From Apostichopus japonicus (taxonomy: Eukaryota > Echinodermata > Holothuroidea > Aspidochirotida > Stichopodidae), in contig NC_092569.1 of assembly GCF_037975245.1 (NCBI RefSeq), positions 27,533,668 to 27,597,667 on the forward strand: 64,000 bases of DNA, written 5' to 3'. The position numbers and the translations under genes were made by a program. Shown piece by piece: positions 34,048 to 46,000 of the stretch. Position 1 is the stretch's first letter. Every line of letters begins with the position of its first letter. Below the pieces are notes generated by a model. That model saw nothing but the letters and a program-made list of their open reading frames with translations. It made no database searches and was not told the DNA's origin.

Positions 34048-35740
34048 CAAAGAATAGATATATTTTGCAAAAGGAAGGTCTATTCATTATTGTATATTAA
34101 AAAGCAATGATTTCTTTTCTTTTATGACGGTGGCATTGACGGCACATGCAGACGAGATGTAAAAGCACTATGTTAGTTTACCTCGACAGCGTGTCAACAT
34201 ATGCGATATTTGCCGAGTGAGGAACAAGTGACATATTGACGAAAATTTCCATTTCTCGAGTTGCTTCTTGGAAGCACATACGTATGTAAACAGTTAGAAA
34301 GCGGTGGCAATGACAATTATTTATCCATAAACCTATTGTGATTGAGTGTTGTGTAAAAAGTCGCATGTCTTCTATAGAAAACTGTAATATAAAATGGAAG
34401 TTCTTAATTAATTTCAAAAACTGTCATAAAATATTCCATATTGATAAAAAAAACAAAAAACAGACCATAATCAAAGTTTGTTTATTGACATTTTTGAGGT
34501 TGTTATGGCAACGGATTTTATTTTCCCTGATACCAGTCGGCGATAGATAACCAAACTTACAAAAAGGCTATTCCAGGGAGAAAGTATATTTTTGGCTGAT
34601 GAAAGAGGAATACAATCTAAGCTTCCAGTTGAAGTTTGAATTCATTTTCTAGGCAACGCTTTCAGATAACATCAGATTGATACCGAGACCAAAAGTGAAC
34701 TTGAAGCAAGCAGATGTCATGTCAGACGTACAATGATAAATTTGTTTCAGGGTACTTGTTATTGTTGTTGTAAGATACAAAATAAATACTTCAAAATTGT
34801 GTTGCATTTGAAATCGAATACATCACAGTCATTGGCACATTGTGAATTTCACATCCCTTAAGGTAATTCATTTAAATTCATTTATAACTTAATATAAATT
34901 CAAGTGCTTTCAACACAGTTTTACCGAATCGCTTAATCAGTGACTAATGTAGTTTCATTGAGGAAAATTGGACTGTTCACACTATATCTTTTATTTTAAT
35001 CTCTCTCTGTTCTAATTCATTTAATTAATTAATTATTTGGTTTTCATATATATATAATTGGTCCTAGGTATAAATTTTATGTAATTTATACTGGAATAAA
35101 GAAATTAAGAAAAAATATTGAATTGAATTGAAACAGCTAATCTTAATTCAAAACAATATAGTGTAATTAAACATAGGAAAACAAACATGTTGATGTTTGC
35201 AAATTACATGTTAGTCCTGCAGGGTGAAGGTTTCTTGCCAGCATGTATAGAATTCAAATTATGAATGAACGTTGTGTGCCGCAAATATTCCCAACAACTT
35301 CGGTTCATATATAGGCTTAATTAACAGTTGAAATCACAGTTAATAATCTTCCTCGTATATCCAAGTTGGCCTATACATTAAATCTACGAGAGGAGGCTTT
35401 TTATTTAATTGCTGTGAATTTGGTTGAAATGTTTAAGAAGGATAAAACCGAACATGTACTGTTTCATGAGTGGCGGTGGAAAATATTATGATGAACGTTT
35501 TTTTTTCTGCGGACTAGAAAATCTTTTATTATAAGCCTCGAGTGCTTAAAACCATTGAAAATGACTAGCTGTAATAACCAGAATGCAAATAATGCATTGT
35601 GGTTTCGATGATGTAACATGAGTAGTTTTCTTCATTTATCAGACGTAATGTATAGTAAGGGAGTACAACATATACTTGATCTTAGTAATACAGTGACAAT
35701 CAGTGTGATGTGACAGACAATACATTCTCAATGACACAGG
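34048..35740. other. Intergenic AT-rich stretch
   Basis: At about 35040-35140 the sequence ends TATACTGGAATAAAG and then ATTGAATTGAATTG. This resembles the 3' tail of a LINE-type element, as does 41740-41810. No gene is recognised. Confidence 0.35.
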
Positions 35741-35748
35741 CTGTCCTG

Positions 35749-35965
35749 AAATGACCATTGACCTCAACAACAGGCTTCTTGTGCTAAATGTGATAGATAC
35801 ATCAACATACTAAATATGACATCTGTCCTTGTTGAAAAATTGTGTAAATCACGATTTCACCATTTGACCCATGGTGAACTCAAACGACCATTGACCTCAG
35901 CCCACAACATAAGGCTTCTTGTACTCAATGTGGTACAATTACATACCAAATATGCGATCTGTCCA
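35749..35965. repeat. Imperfect duplication of about 130 bp
   Basis: GACCATTGACCTCA followed by AGGCTTCTTGT..TAAATGTG-type sequence occurs at about 35752 and again at about 35888. The open frame over it is not recognised and is probably not a gene. Confidence 0.55.
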
Positions 35966-36126
35966 AGCTACCCTACAAGAAAATTTTTGGTTTTACAAAC
36001 CCCCCAGATGGCCGGAAACGGCCCTTCCCGAGTGTTCATTCTGGTTCCCTGGCCTCTTGCTAACTTGAGACACCTCATTCAATATCACATTTAAACCCAA
36101 AAAACAAATGAGTTAAAATGGTACGT

Positions 36127-36455
36127 AATTCAATAGTACATAATGTATTTAAAATTAGCAAGGTACATGTACAGAGTAGTCTTACGTTTCAACTTCTGAT
36201 ACTTATAGATACAAAGATAGGCCTGAAATGTCTTTGATACAACTATAGCCAGTAATTGTCTTTGATACAACTGTAGCTATTAAATGTCTAATTCAATAGT
36301 ACATAATGTATTTAAAATTAGCAAGGTACATATACAGAGTAGTCGTATACGTTTCAACTTCTGATACTTACAGATACAAAGATAGGCCTGAAATGTCTTT
36401 GATATAACTATAGCCAGAAATTGTCTTTGATACAACTGTAGCTATTAAATGTTTA
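36127..36455. repeat. 163-bp tandem duplication
   Basis: Two units begin AATTCAATAGTACATAATG at 36127 and 36290 and are nearly identical. Within each, GTCTTTGATACAACT occurs twice. Confidence 0.9.
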
Positions 36456-37632
36456 AGTTAGCCTAATAAGAGAAGGCGAGAGGTATCCGACGATTGCAAT
36501 CTGATGCAAATTTCTCAACTATTTTTTCAACTGAAATATTATCTGCGTAAACGGGTTCTTAACTGCATGTTAAAAAACTGACAAGATCGGATCCTAGTCT
36601 TTTTCGGCGGGTAGAGTGTTGAATGAAACGGCACGCGATAGAAATGACAGCCTAGATGACAGAAGAATAGGTCACCTAATTTAGCCATATTCTTGCTACG
36701 TTCATTTCAATAGTTTTTCCTGTCTAAGACTCTTAAACTCGTCCAGCAAGCTTATCGATTTGAATTATGGGTGTTTTTTTAAAAAAAAAGATAACTTGGC
36801 CAAAAAAATGTAGGCCCGGGCCTACAGTGCTACATACTGGCTACGCCCTGATCATATGATATCATAATCAGCAGATTTTGTTTCCTGTTTGAATTCTTGT
36901 ACATGTTCTTTTACATAATATATCAGAAAGACAAACATAGTGCTCTTTTACAATTTTTCCAGTAGGATGATTCATGTTTATTGTCCAATGTCTGGACTTT
37001 AATACATTTGACGAACTTAACTGATGGACAATATAAACTTTCATATTTTGTAATATTGCCAGATATGCAGTGGCCTAAAAACAAATATCGTTATCGCAGT
37101 GTATTAGCAGTGTAATAATTATTACAGGAAGTGCGTATATCACGTACGATTGCTAGCTTAGCTTCATAACATGCTGTTCGTGCAACACCTTAGGACGACT
37201 CATAGAACGAACGTTGTCGACGTTGTTGTGCATACAGTTCGTGACATTCCATAGAGTGCGGTTAGGTAGGCAATATGTATTTTATTACACAGTGGCCAAC
37301 TGTAGGCTTGTAATTGGCTATAAGCTAAATTTAGCTAATTGCATCTGCCAAACTAAGTAGTTGAATCAGAAGGCGCGAATGTTACTACGATTACAATCGA
37401 GTTAACGGAGCTGACGAGTATTCAAGATCAAAAGAGCACTGACAAAATACCATGCTAAAAACGGCAGTTTAAAAAAAAAATCGACACTGAAAGGGGGGAG
37501 CCGTCGCTCCCCCTGCTCCCCCCCCCCTGGCTACGTCCCTGGCTGGCAAACGGGTCAATGATGTTTGATTATCAAACTTATTACTGTATATGGAACTGAC
37601 GAGTATCCCTTGATTTTCTCTACTATATCATT

Positions 37633-37996
37633 CAAGGGCGTAGGAACGGGGGGGGGGGGGGGGGCTGGGGGGGCGCCAGCTCCCCCAGTGAAAAATATGG
37701 GGGGGGGGCGGAAGTATCGTTCCGCCCCCCCCCCCCCCCGCTCCGCAAGTCAGAAAACCCCTTTTTCATTTCCAAATGAGAAAAAAATCTCATTTGAAGC
37801 ACCAAATTGCATCTAAGGCCAGGTGAAAATGCAAAATTCTTTACAAAATGGAGTGGGTGTGGAAGTGTGCTATATTGCACCATATTGCATCTGAGGCCAC
37901 CTGGAAATGCAAAAAAATCCAAAGACCCCTCCCCCAGGCCGGCCATCAGTCTTCAGCCCCCCCCCCCCCACTCAAAAGTACCTTCCTACGCCACTG
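37633..37996 (-). mobile_element. C-rich hAT-type MITE, copy 4
   Basis: The 364-bp element is in reverse orientation, from CAAGGGCGTAGG to CCTACGCCACTG. Flanks ATATCATT (37625-37632) and ATATCATC (37997-38004) match at seven of eight bases. Confidence 0.92.
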
Positions 37997-38085
37997 ATAT
38001 CATCCACTTCGATAGAGTAGCAACGTATGACACTAGTTAAAACACAATAAAACCATCATCATTTGGAATATATGCCAAATTTGCG

Positions 38086-38400
38086 GCCGATCCTCAAAGT
38101 ACGGCTAAACCTGGATTTTAGCCCGATGGGGTCGATCCTCATAGTACAGCGGAGACTGGATTGTAGCCTGACGGGGTCGATCCTCGTAGTACGACGAAGA
38201 CTTGATTTTAGCCCGACCGGGTCGATCCTCATAGTACAGCGGAGACTGGATTGTAGCCTGACGGGGTCGATCCTCGTAGTACGACGAAGACTTGATTTTA
38301 GCCCAACCGGGTCGATACTCATAGTACAGCGGAGACTGGATTGTAGCCTGACGGGGTCGATCCTCGTAGTACGACGAAGCCTGGATTGTAGCCCGTCGGT
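38086..38400. repeat. 45-bp minisatellite with 90-bp higher-order units
   Basis: GTCGATCCTC recurs at exactly 45-bp steps (38131, 38176, 38221, 38266, 38311). Alternate units are more alike (GTACAGCGGAGACTGGATT versus GTACGACGAAGACTTGATT), so the higher-order unit is 90 bp. Because 45 is a multiple of three, frames stay open on both strands. These are probably not genes. Confidence 0.9.
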
Positions 38401-38559
38401 GACGATAGCGATTTTAACAACGCATAGGCTACCGGACCTACCACAGTGTTGAACGTACTCACGGCTCTGTCATCGCGTATGTTATTAGCCTGGAAGAATA
38501 ACGCTAGGCGTTCGAGGTAACACTCGTCACACTCCTGTCCTTCTCAAAACTTGCCATAT

Positions 38560-39190
38560 AAATCGACATATGTTGAATTACACTGACAGATGTTGGTGCT
38601 CTGATTGGAAGAACTCGACATACGTCAAATTAAATCGACATAAGTCTAAGTAAATTGACACATGTCAGGTTTTCATGCTCTTATTGGACCACAATTGTCA
38701 CATGATATTTTCTAGTGCTTCGATGGGAATAGACCTGTCAAATGTGAAAGAAATCTACATAGGCCTTTGTCATATTAACTTTACATTTGTCGGTTTCTCA
38801 TGCTCTCATTGGACGACAAGTGTCACATGTTGTTTTCTAGTGCTGCGATTGGAAGGAATCAACATATCAACAAGGAATCAACACTAAGGAGTGTTAGCTC
38901 AGTGGTTAACGCCGTTGCCTTCCAATCATAAGGTCCCCGGTTCGAGTCACTCCAAGATTAATGTATGTTGTCAAGTTACAGAGTTGTTGACAATTGACAA
39001 TTCATAATCATGGACGTTAAATATGAATCTTAGAGACTGATTTCGGTCAGCTTGCGGCTTTGATAAGCCAATGAGGCTTCTTCCCGAGTTCCTGCTTGCA
39101 AGAGGATCTAAAATACATACAATACATACAAATGTGGAAGAGATCGACATATGTTGAATTAAAATTGACATATGCAGGTTTCGTGCTATA
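38560..39190. repeat. Degenerate tandem repeat with CATATGT/CGACATA words, split by a SINE
   Basis: Units contain TTGACATATGTC-like words, GGTTTTCATGCTCTTATTGGA and CACATGTTGTTTTCTAGTGC-like sequence at a spacing of roughly 115-130 bp. The SINE at 38888-39130 sits within one unit, and the repeat continues at 39130 as GTGGAAGAGATCGACATATG. Confidence 0.65.
38888..39130 (+). mobile_element. tRNA-derived SINE
   Basis: It begins with a tRNA-like head: GGAGTGTTAGCTCAGTGGTT has the A box and acceptor half, GGTTCGAGTC is the B box, and ACTCC closes the acceptor. A body of about 170 bp follows, ending in ATACATACAATACATAC, a simple tail. The anticodon and T stems are poor, so it is not a working tRNA gene. 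Confidence 0.85.
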
Positions 39191-39942
39191 TACTTACCAA
39201 TTTGGCGAGGTAGATACAGCACATACCCCACGAATTTGGTGAGGAAGATCAGGCAAATACGATAATAATAATTTGGACATTATTACAATTATTTTAACTT
39301 TGCTATACATTTTGCAAAATATAACACCCAGGGCACAGTCTGGAAACAAATCATTTGCCCACCCCTTCTGTCAGTGAGTACTCTGGACCCACTAGTGTCT
39401 TGACCCATCCATGTGACACTTGCTAACAACTCTGGTTTTACCTCCAAGACACTTTCTTAACAGTATAGTCCACATGTAAATAGCAAAGTGGTCATTTTAA
39501 AATCTGAACTTTCCACATCATCGTTTTTGATTCATACAGCATGCCCTTTGGCAGCGTAACTTGCAATCTTCATTTGAATAAACCACTTCTCAAAAATCCC
39601 TAGCAATTGACCTCACAAAGTACTTTATGCTGTTTTGTCTGCATTGTAATCAAACATCATAAGGCAAAGTGTCATTATTTCATTTTCATATCGATCGCTG
39701 CATCTCGGCTGGATGCGCCGTCTTCTTTCCAAGCATCAAATTAAAAAAGAATGGAAGCCACTTTTCTCTTTCATTATAAACTGTTGCCTATAAAGTCAAA
39801 AATCCATTTCGTGTTTACATAGATTGAATCTGTATGATTTTCTTCATTATTACAGCAGCAAATTTCGCAATTATACTATTATAATGAGGTGATGAAGTTG
39901 TCATGGCAATTGTCATCAGTTTCAAGATAGACAACGGTCCAA

Positions 39943-40011
39943 TCACAGCTTGCTCATCGGTCGAACGGCATGGCCAAATGACGCTATGCATTCTATCTCG
40001 ATTCTTGCATT
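39943..40011 (-). CDS. Rid-family gene, terminal exon
   Basis: Encodes residues 105-126 from a CATTTCAG acceptor to TGA at 39943-39945. NARIEIECIA is the last conserved Rid strand. The tail HAVRPMSKL ends in the PTS1 tripeptide. Confidence 0.87.
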   Translation of the reverse strand, partial: NARIEIECIASFGHAVRPMSKL

Positions 40012-43000
40012 CTGAAATGATCATTCAAAACAAGATCAAAATTAAATTTCAGATTTATTCTGGATATCAAAAAGATTGAAAAATATATATTGTTTTAATT
40101 CATTGAAGGGATGCTAACTTTCATACAGTATTTGACATTGGTACTAAAAGCTTTCAAAGAAGATATCCAGATGGTCTCATCTTGTCCCTTTCTTTAAGAA
40201 TACAAAGTACCATTTTGTTCTGCCTTCAAAGTTAGATCCATGAGCCCACAGTGCTGTAGTCTCTATTTCTGTACAATTAATCTATATCAAAATCAATTGT
40301 CAAATCATGTGTTATATATGTCTTCCTCTTCACTATCATCATTAGAATATTCGAACCCATGAAAAAAAAAAAAAAAAAAAAAAAAAAACAGTAACACTCT
40401 TGCCCCCAATCACTCTCTTGACAAAGCTGCATGATTATGCTTAGTATGTCAATGGTGGAGACACTTTTATAAACTCTGTAAAACGGTTCAAAGTTTCCAA
40501 GTTCAAAGTACTTTGCACACCATTTTTTTGTCTCTGTCATCATTTAGTCCCAAAAATACAATTTTGAAGCAAAAAAGATTCAATCTGTTAACATTTCACA
40601 AAGTAAGCATCCATTTAATCAATTCAAATTCTTCTTGCGAAAGGCTGGCAAGTGTTTACAGGGGCACTGTCCCTTCTTAGATTAACCACAGACTGCATCA
40701 CATCCAGACACACCTTTAGCTAGACCGTTCGAAATGGAACCGAGCGATTTAAGAAAAATGGCCAGTTCAACACCAAAGCATTTCAAGCTTTAATGTTCTT
40801 TATAAACATCTCAGCATGAAACCCATGGGAGGTAATTAAGGTGGTTGATATTAGAGAAAATGGAATAGGAATATGGCTGTTAGAATATCAATCTTAATGA
40901 ATATTTAAAAGTAGAATATTAGCATATCTATCAAATGTGCTCAATATGACATGTAATCATTAATACATTGTGTGCTTGGGCAGGGAACTTTATCACCATC
41001 GCCTCTCTTCACCCAAGTGTATAAATGGGGACTTGTGAGGACATTTGTAAATATAGTTGCGTGCACCTGTTTGTGGCTGCACCCTATGGGAATTTCCCTA
41101 GAGGACACGTAGATGTGGTGCTCTGTAGTGCCCCAGGAAGGATTGCTTGAATTGTGCACACTTTGGTGTGTGGGTGAGACAAGTAACCAATGAGTTGTGT
41201 GAGGAGGCCTTTGGTCTCAAACAAAACTGTAAACCTTCAACTTTACTGAATTTTCCCTGAGAAATTCCATAAACTGCTACCCATAGAACACTTACCAATA
41301 CAAGGCCAGCTACTTTAAATGCTGAACGGGCAGGGAAGTTTTTGGGAAAATCTGTAAAATCAGAAAATAAATATGACAATCTTAATATGTCAATTCAAAT
41401 TTAGTACAAGCTGGTTGTGTTTGCAAACATAACAATTGTCGTAATAATTGGCTTATAAGGCAATCAATATGTCTACAAATGTTATAGTCACTTGGTACCA
41501 ATTCTAGTAGGTATTTGAAGAATTCTTGATATGTACATTAATACATCCTGATGTACAGTGATCTGCAACAAGCCAACCACTGCCTTGCATAGATATGATG
41601 TCACAGATATTACACAACGAACACTAACAGTCTGTCATTATGTCACAAATCTACTGTATACTCTATATGAGAATTACACAGCACCACACAACAGTGTTCT
41701 TTTTTTCTAGAGTCCATTGTATGTAATATTATGTAATTCTTTGTTCTAACTTCTTTTGTCAGTGAGTTATGTACATATAAGAAATAAATTGACTTGAATT
41801 CAATTGAATCGAGTACATACTAGACACAACTCAAAGCTCAACATTCAACCTACCGTAGGTCTACAAACTTACAGTATCGGAGCAGGTGACCTTCGTAGAA
41901 GTTCAATTCAAACCAGATCACTCTGATAGTGAGTTGTCAGTGTAGCGGGCTCCAGCCAAGAAATAACATAGACATCAGATTTGGTTACGGGTTGGTATAT
42001 TTCTCTAGAAAACCGTCAAAACTGAGAAGAAGAAGTAACAACCTTTAAATTTACAATGTAAGTGATTCGTGTGATTGGTAAACTTACTATACTGATTTAA
42101 CCTGAAAACCTCAATACATGCAACACAATAAATCATATATATGCAATCAAACTCAAGGACATGTGCAATTAAGGAGTAGGCTAGTTCAATTACAATACAA
42201 ACGAATAAGATTAAGGTGTTACCACTAAGATTCACTCACACTTGAACCTTTACAACATAATATGTAGGCTACGGGACATGACAGTGCGTAGGCACACACA
42301 GTAAACAATATGAATATACTTCCACGATAATAAGCTTAGGCCTTAATATATTGGCACACTGAAATCACAGAGAAAGATAGCCTTACACACTGTACTATAC
42401 ATATTAACATGACTAGGAATGCAATACTACGGAGAGCAAGTACACAATTTAGGCCCAAGAAATAATACGAGGAGCCACAGTAAGACGATAATCAAACATT
42501 TCTGATCTTAAAGGTTACAATTAATAATATGTTGCAATCATACCTTATGTCTTCCTTCAGGGACTGAACCCACTAAATTTAATGAATGAAATGGTATTGA
42601 CCATTCGTATACTGTATATATCGTTTTATCGTTAGTAGCTGTAGCAGTAGCATCAGCGTGGTAAACTACATAGCAACAACAAGATAAGTTTATTTGTGTT
42701 GGAAAGGAAACAGTGGAACGCCGATAGGGCAGAAAATAGTACATTAATCAACAAACAACTCTAGGGATGGCGACTGTTACACTCCCACCAAATTACTTAT
42801 TAAAACAATCACACTTACAATGGCAGTAACAAGTTGACCTACAACTTGAGAAAGGAATTTAAACTCAGTCGCCAGGTTAAATACAATATTACAACTTTAG
42901 AGTACATACAATGTCCCAACAAGATTTATGGTGACTTAAACAAATAACAAGAACTGGTATGCAAATTAAACCAGAACTCCTACAGAAGTAAGTCAAAAAC

Positions 43001-46000
43001 TAGAAATAATACAATCTTACTAACTCTACCATGAGAACACCCTTTAAGTACAAAATATGTCAATGACAACAACAAACCTTCATACATTATGTCTCATGAG
43101 CCAGAGAGAGATCTCTCTCATGTTCCACAAGGAGAACAAGTTTTTGAATAGGACGTTCCAATATGGACAATTTTTTCCTAGGTTGTCCCTTTGAATTTAA
43201 ATCTCTGGACCCAACCTTAACCCAAGCTCTCCTCACTAGACCATCTTCACTGGCAGTAGTTGATACTATAACACCAAAGGGCCACTTCATGCGTGGAGTG
43301 TCATGATCCTTGACAAGGACAACGTCACCGACTCTCAGGTTTCTCCTTGAAAGACTCCATTTTCCTCTCTCTTGCAAGGTTTGGAGGTATTCGCTCTTCC
43401 ATCGAGACCAAAACTGTTCTGAGAGGAACTGAACTCTACGCCATCTTCTTCTAGCATACAGGTCTTCCTTTACAAAATGTCCTGGAGGTGGCAGGGCAAC
43501 GGTGGGCTTCATGGTAATCAGATGATTTGGTGTCAGAGGCGGTTCAGCAGAGGGATCTGTCATATTTGCTGGTGTTAATGGTCGGCCATTAATGATTGCC
43601 ATTGCTTCATACAAAAAACATTTCAGAGAAGCATCATCTAAGCGTCCAGGGTACAAGGCTATGGTAGCGTTGAATACGTTCCGGACTGATCTGATCTGGC
43701 GCTCCCATACACCTCCAGCATGACTTGAATAAGGAGCATTGAATACAAAATTACACTGCTTCTGAGTCAGGTAGGCTGTCATTTGGTTAACATCTAACTC
43801 TTTCAAGGCAGCTCTCAACTCATTGTCGGCTCCAATAAAGTTGCTTCCATGATCACACCTTATCTGTGTTACTGCACCTCTAATGGCAATAAAGCAACGT
43901 AGTGCATTAATAAATGCGTCAGTAGACAGATCTTCCACCATTTCAATGTGAACAGCTCTGGAGCAGAGGCAGGTAAATATCAACCCATAGCGCTTGAATT
44001 CCTTGCGGTTCTGTTTTGTGATGAAAGGACCAAAGCAGTCCATACCACAGAAGCTAAAGGGAGGGGATGGCTCAACACGATCCTCTGGCAAATCTGCCAT
44101 CTTCTGCTCTTCTACAGGTCGTCGAAGCTTTCTGCAAAGAACACACTTTCTAGTGAAGGTAGCTACTGTCTTACTTCCACCAAGGATCCAATACCCTTGT
44201 CTTCTGATTTCGTTAATTGTCTGACCTCTTCCCTGGTGTTTGGTCAGACTGTGGCAGTGGGCAATGATCAATTCAGTCATGTGTCCATTTTTAGGCAGTA
44301 CTACAGGATGTTTCTCATTAAGTGAGAGCATGGACTTTCTCAAACGTCCTCCGACTCTGATCATGCCATCTTGAATGAAAGGGTTGAGGGTGAAAAGTTT
44401 GCTCGTCGACGAAACATTCCGTTGCATCTTCAGTGCTTGTAATTCTTCCTTGAAGTGTTCTTGCTGAACAATCTTAACCACAGAGACACAAGCTTGATTG
44501 ATTTCTTCAACTGTAAGAGACACACTGCCAGTCTCTCTACTAGCAAGTCGTCGAATCCTGGCAACAATCCTAGTAAGTCGGCTCCAGTTGGAGTACTTAG
44601 ATAGTCTCTCCAATATATCACAGGCTCTTGTGGCTTGAACACTCAGAGATTGGGCTCTTACTTCTGGATCTCCCATGATAAGCATTGGTTCTATTGAGCA
44701 ATCTGTGACAGGATCAGCACTCCAAAGAAACTCTGGACCAGTGAACCAGTTTGATGAGAGCAGTTCTGAGACACAGAGACCACGTGAAGCGTGATCTGCA
44801 GGGTTTTCTCTTGTAGAGATGTAGTGCCACTGGTTAGGTTCCGTATGCTCCTTTATAAACTGTACTCTGTTTGACACAAAAACATGGAACCTCTTCGCAT
44901 CATTATTGATGTAAGCTAATACAACTTGGGAGTCACACCAAAAATATTCACTGTCGATATGCATGTGTAGTTCTTGCTTCAACTTGATGCTGATCTTTAC
45001 AGCAACTACGGCAGCTGTAAGTTCCAAACGAGGAACTGTTACAACCTTAGTCGGAGAAACTCTTGCCTTTCCAATCACCAGAGAACAGTAGACATGATCT
45101 TCTCGAATGAATCTCAGGTAAGAGCACATTCCGTATCCATCAGTGCTCGCATCGGAGAAATGGTGCAGCTCAACTCGGGTGGCAGGCCCAAAGTCAAGGG
45201 GTTTGTAGCATCTAGGAATGTTGGTGTTCTCTAAGTTAAGGATATCACTCTTCCACTTCTCCCACCGTGGACGCAATTCATCAGTGACTGGCTCATCCCA
45301 TGAAGTGCCCTGTTTACACATCCTTTGCAGAATGGCTTTCCCTTCCAGCACAAATGGCGCAATGAATCCCAGAGGATCATAAATGCTCGCAACTACTGAC
45401 AAGATTCCACGACGGGTGTCAGGGCGTTCTTTCAAACCAATCTGGAATGTGAACGAGTCATCTTCTATGTTCCAATGTATGCCAAGGGTTCTCTCAACAG
45501 GAAGCTTATCTCTGCTTAGGTCAATGTCCTGAACGTCTGTCGCACGTTCACTGAGTGGTATATCTTCGATGACAGAGCGGTCGTTTGAAACAAATTTGTG
45601 GAGTCGCAGATTTCCCTTAGAGCACAGTTCACAAGCCTCTTTGATGAGTTCCTTGGCTTCTCTGGCATTCTTCACACTGGTGACCCCATCGTCAACATAG
45701 AAGTCCTGACGTAAGAATGGGGCAGCCAAGGAAAATTCTTCTTCAAACATTCTTGAAAGATGCTTCATACCAAAATTGGCACATCCAGGTGATGATGTGG
45801 CACCGAACAGGTGGACATTCATTCTGTACTCTAGTGGTTCCTTCTTAGTATCGCCTCCCTTGTACCACAAGAATCTCAGGTAATCTCTATCTTCAGGGCT
45901 GACGTGAAACCTATGAAACATCTTCTCTACATCACACATCACTGCTACTGGATAAATGAGTTTCTCTCATCTATACTCTTGTCAGCAAACACTGTGCAGG

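Noticed and set aside
38059-38452. Overlapping 129- and 87-residue frames on opposite strands
   Set aside because: Both result from a 45-bp minisatellite whose period is a multiple of three; no splice or family support.
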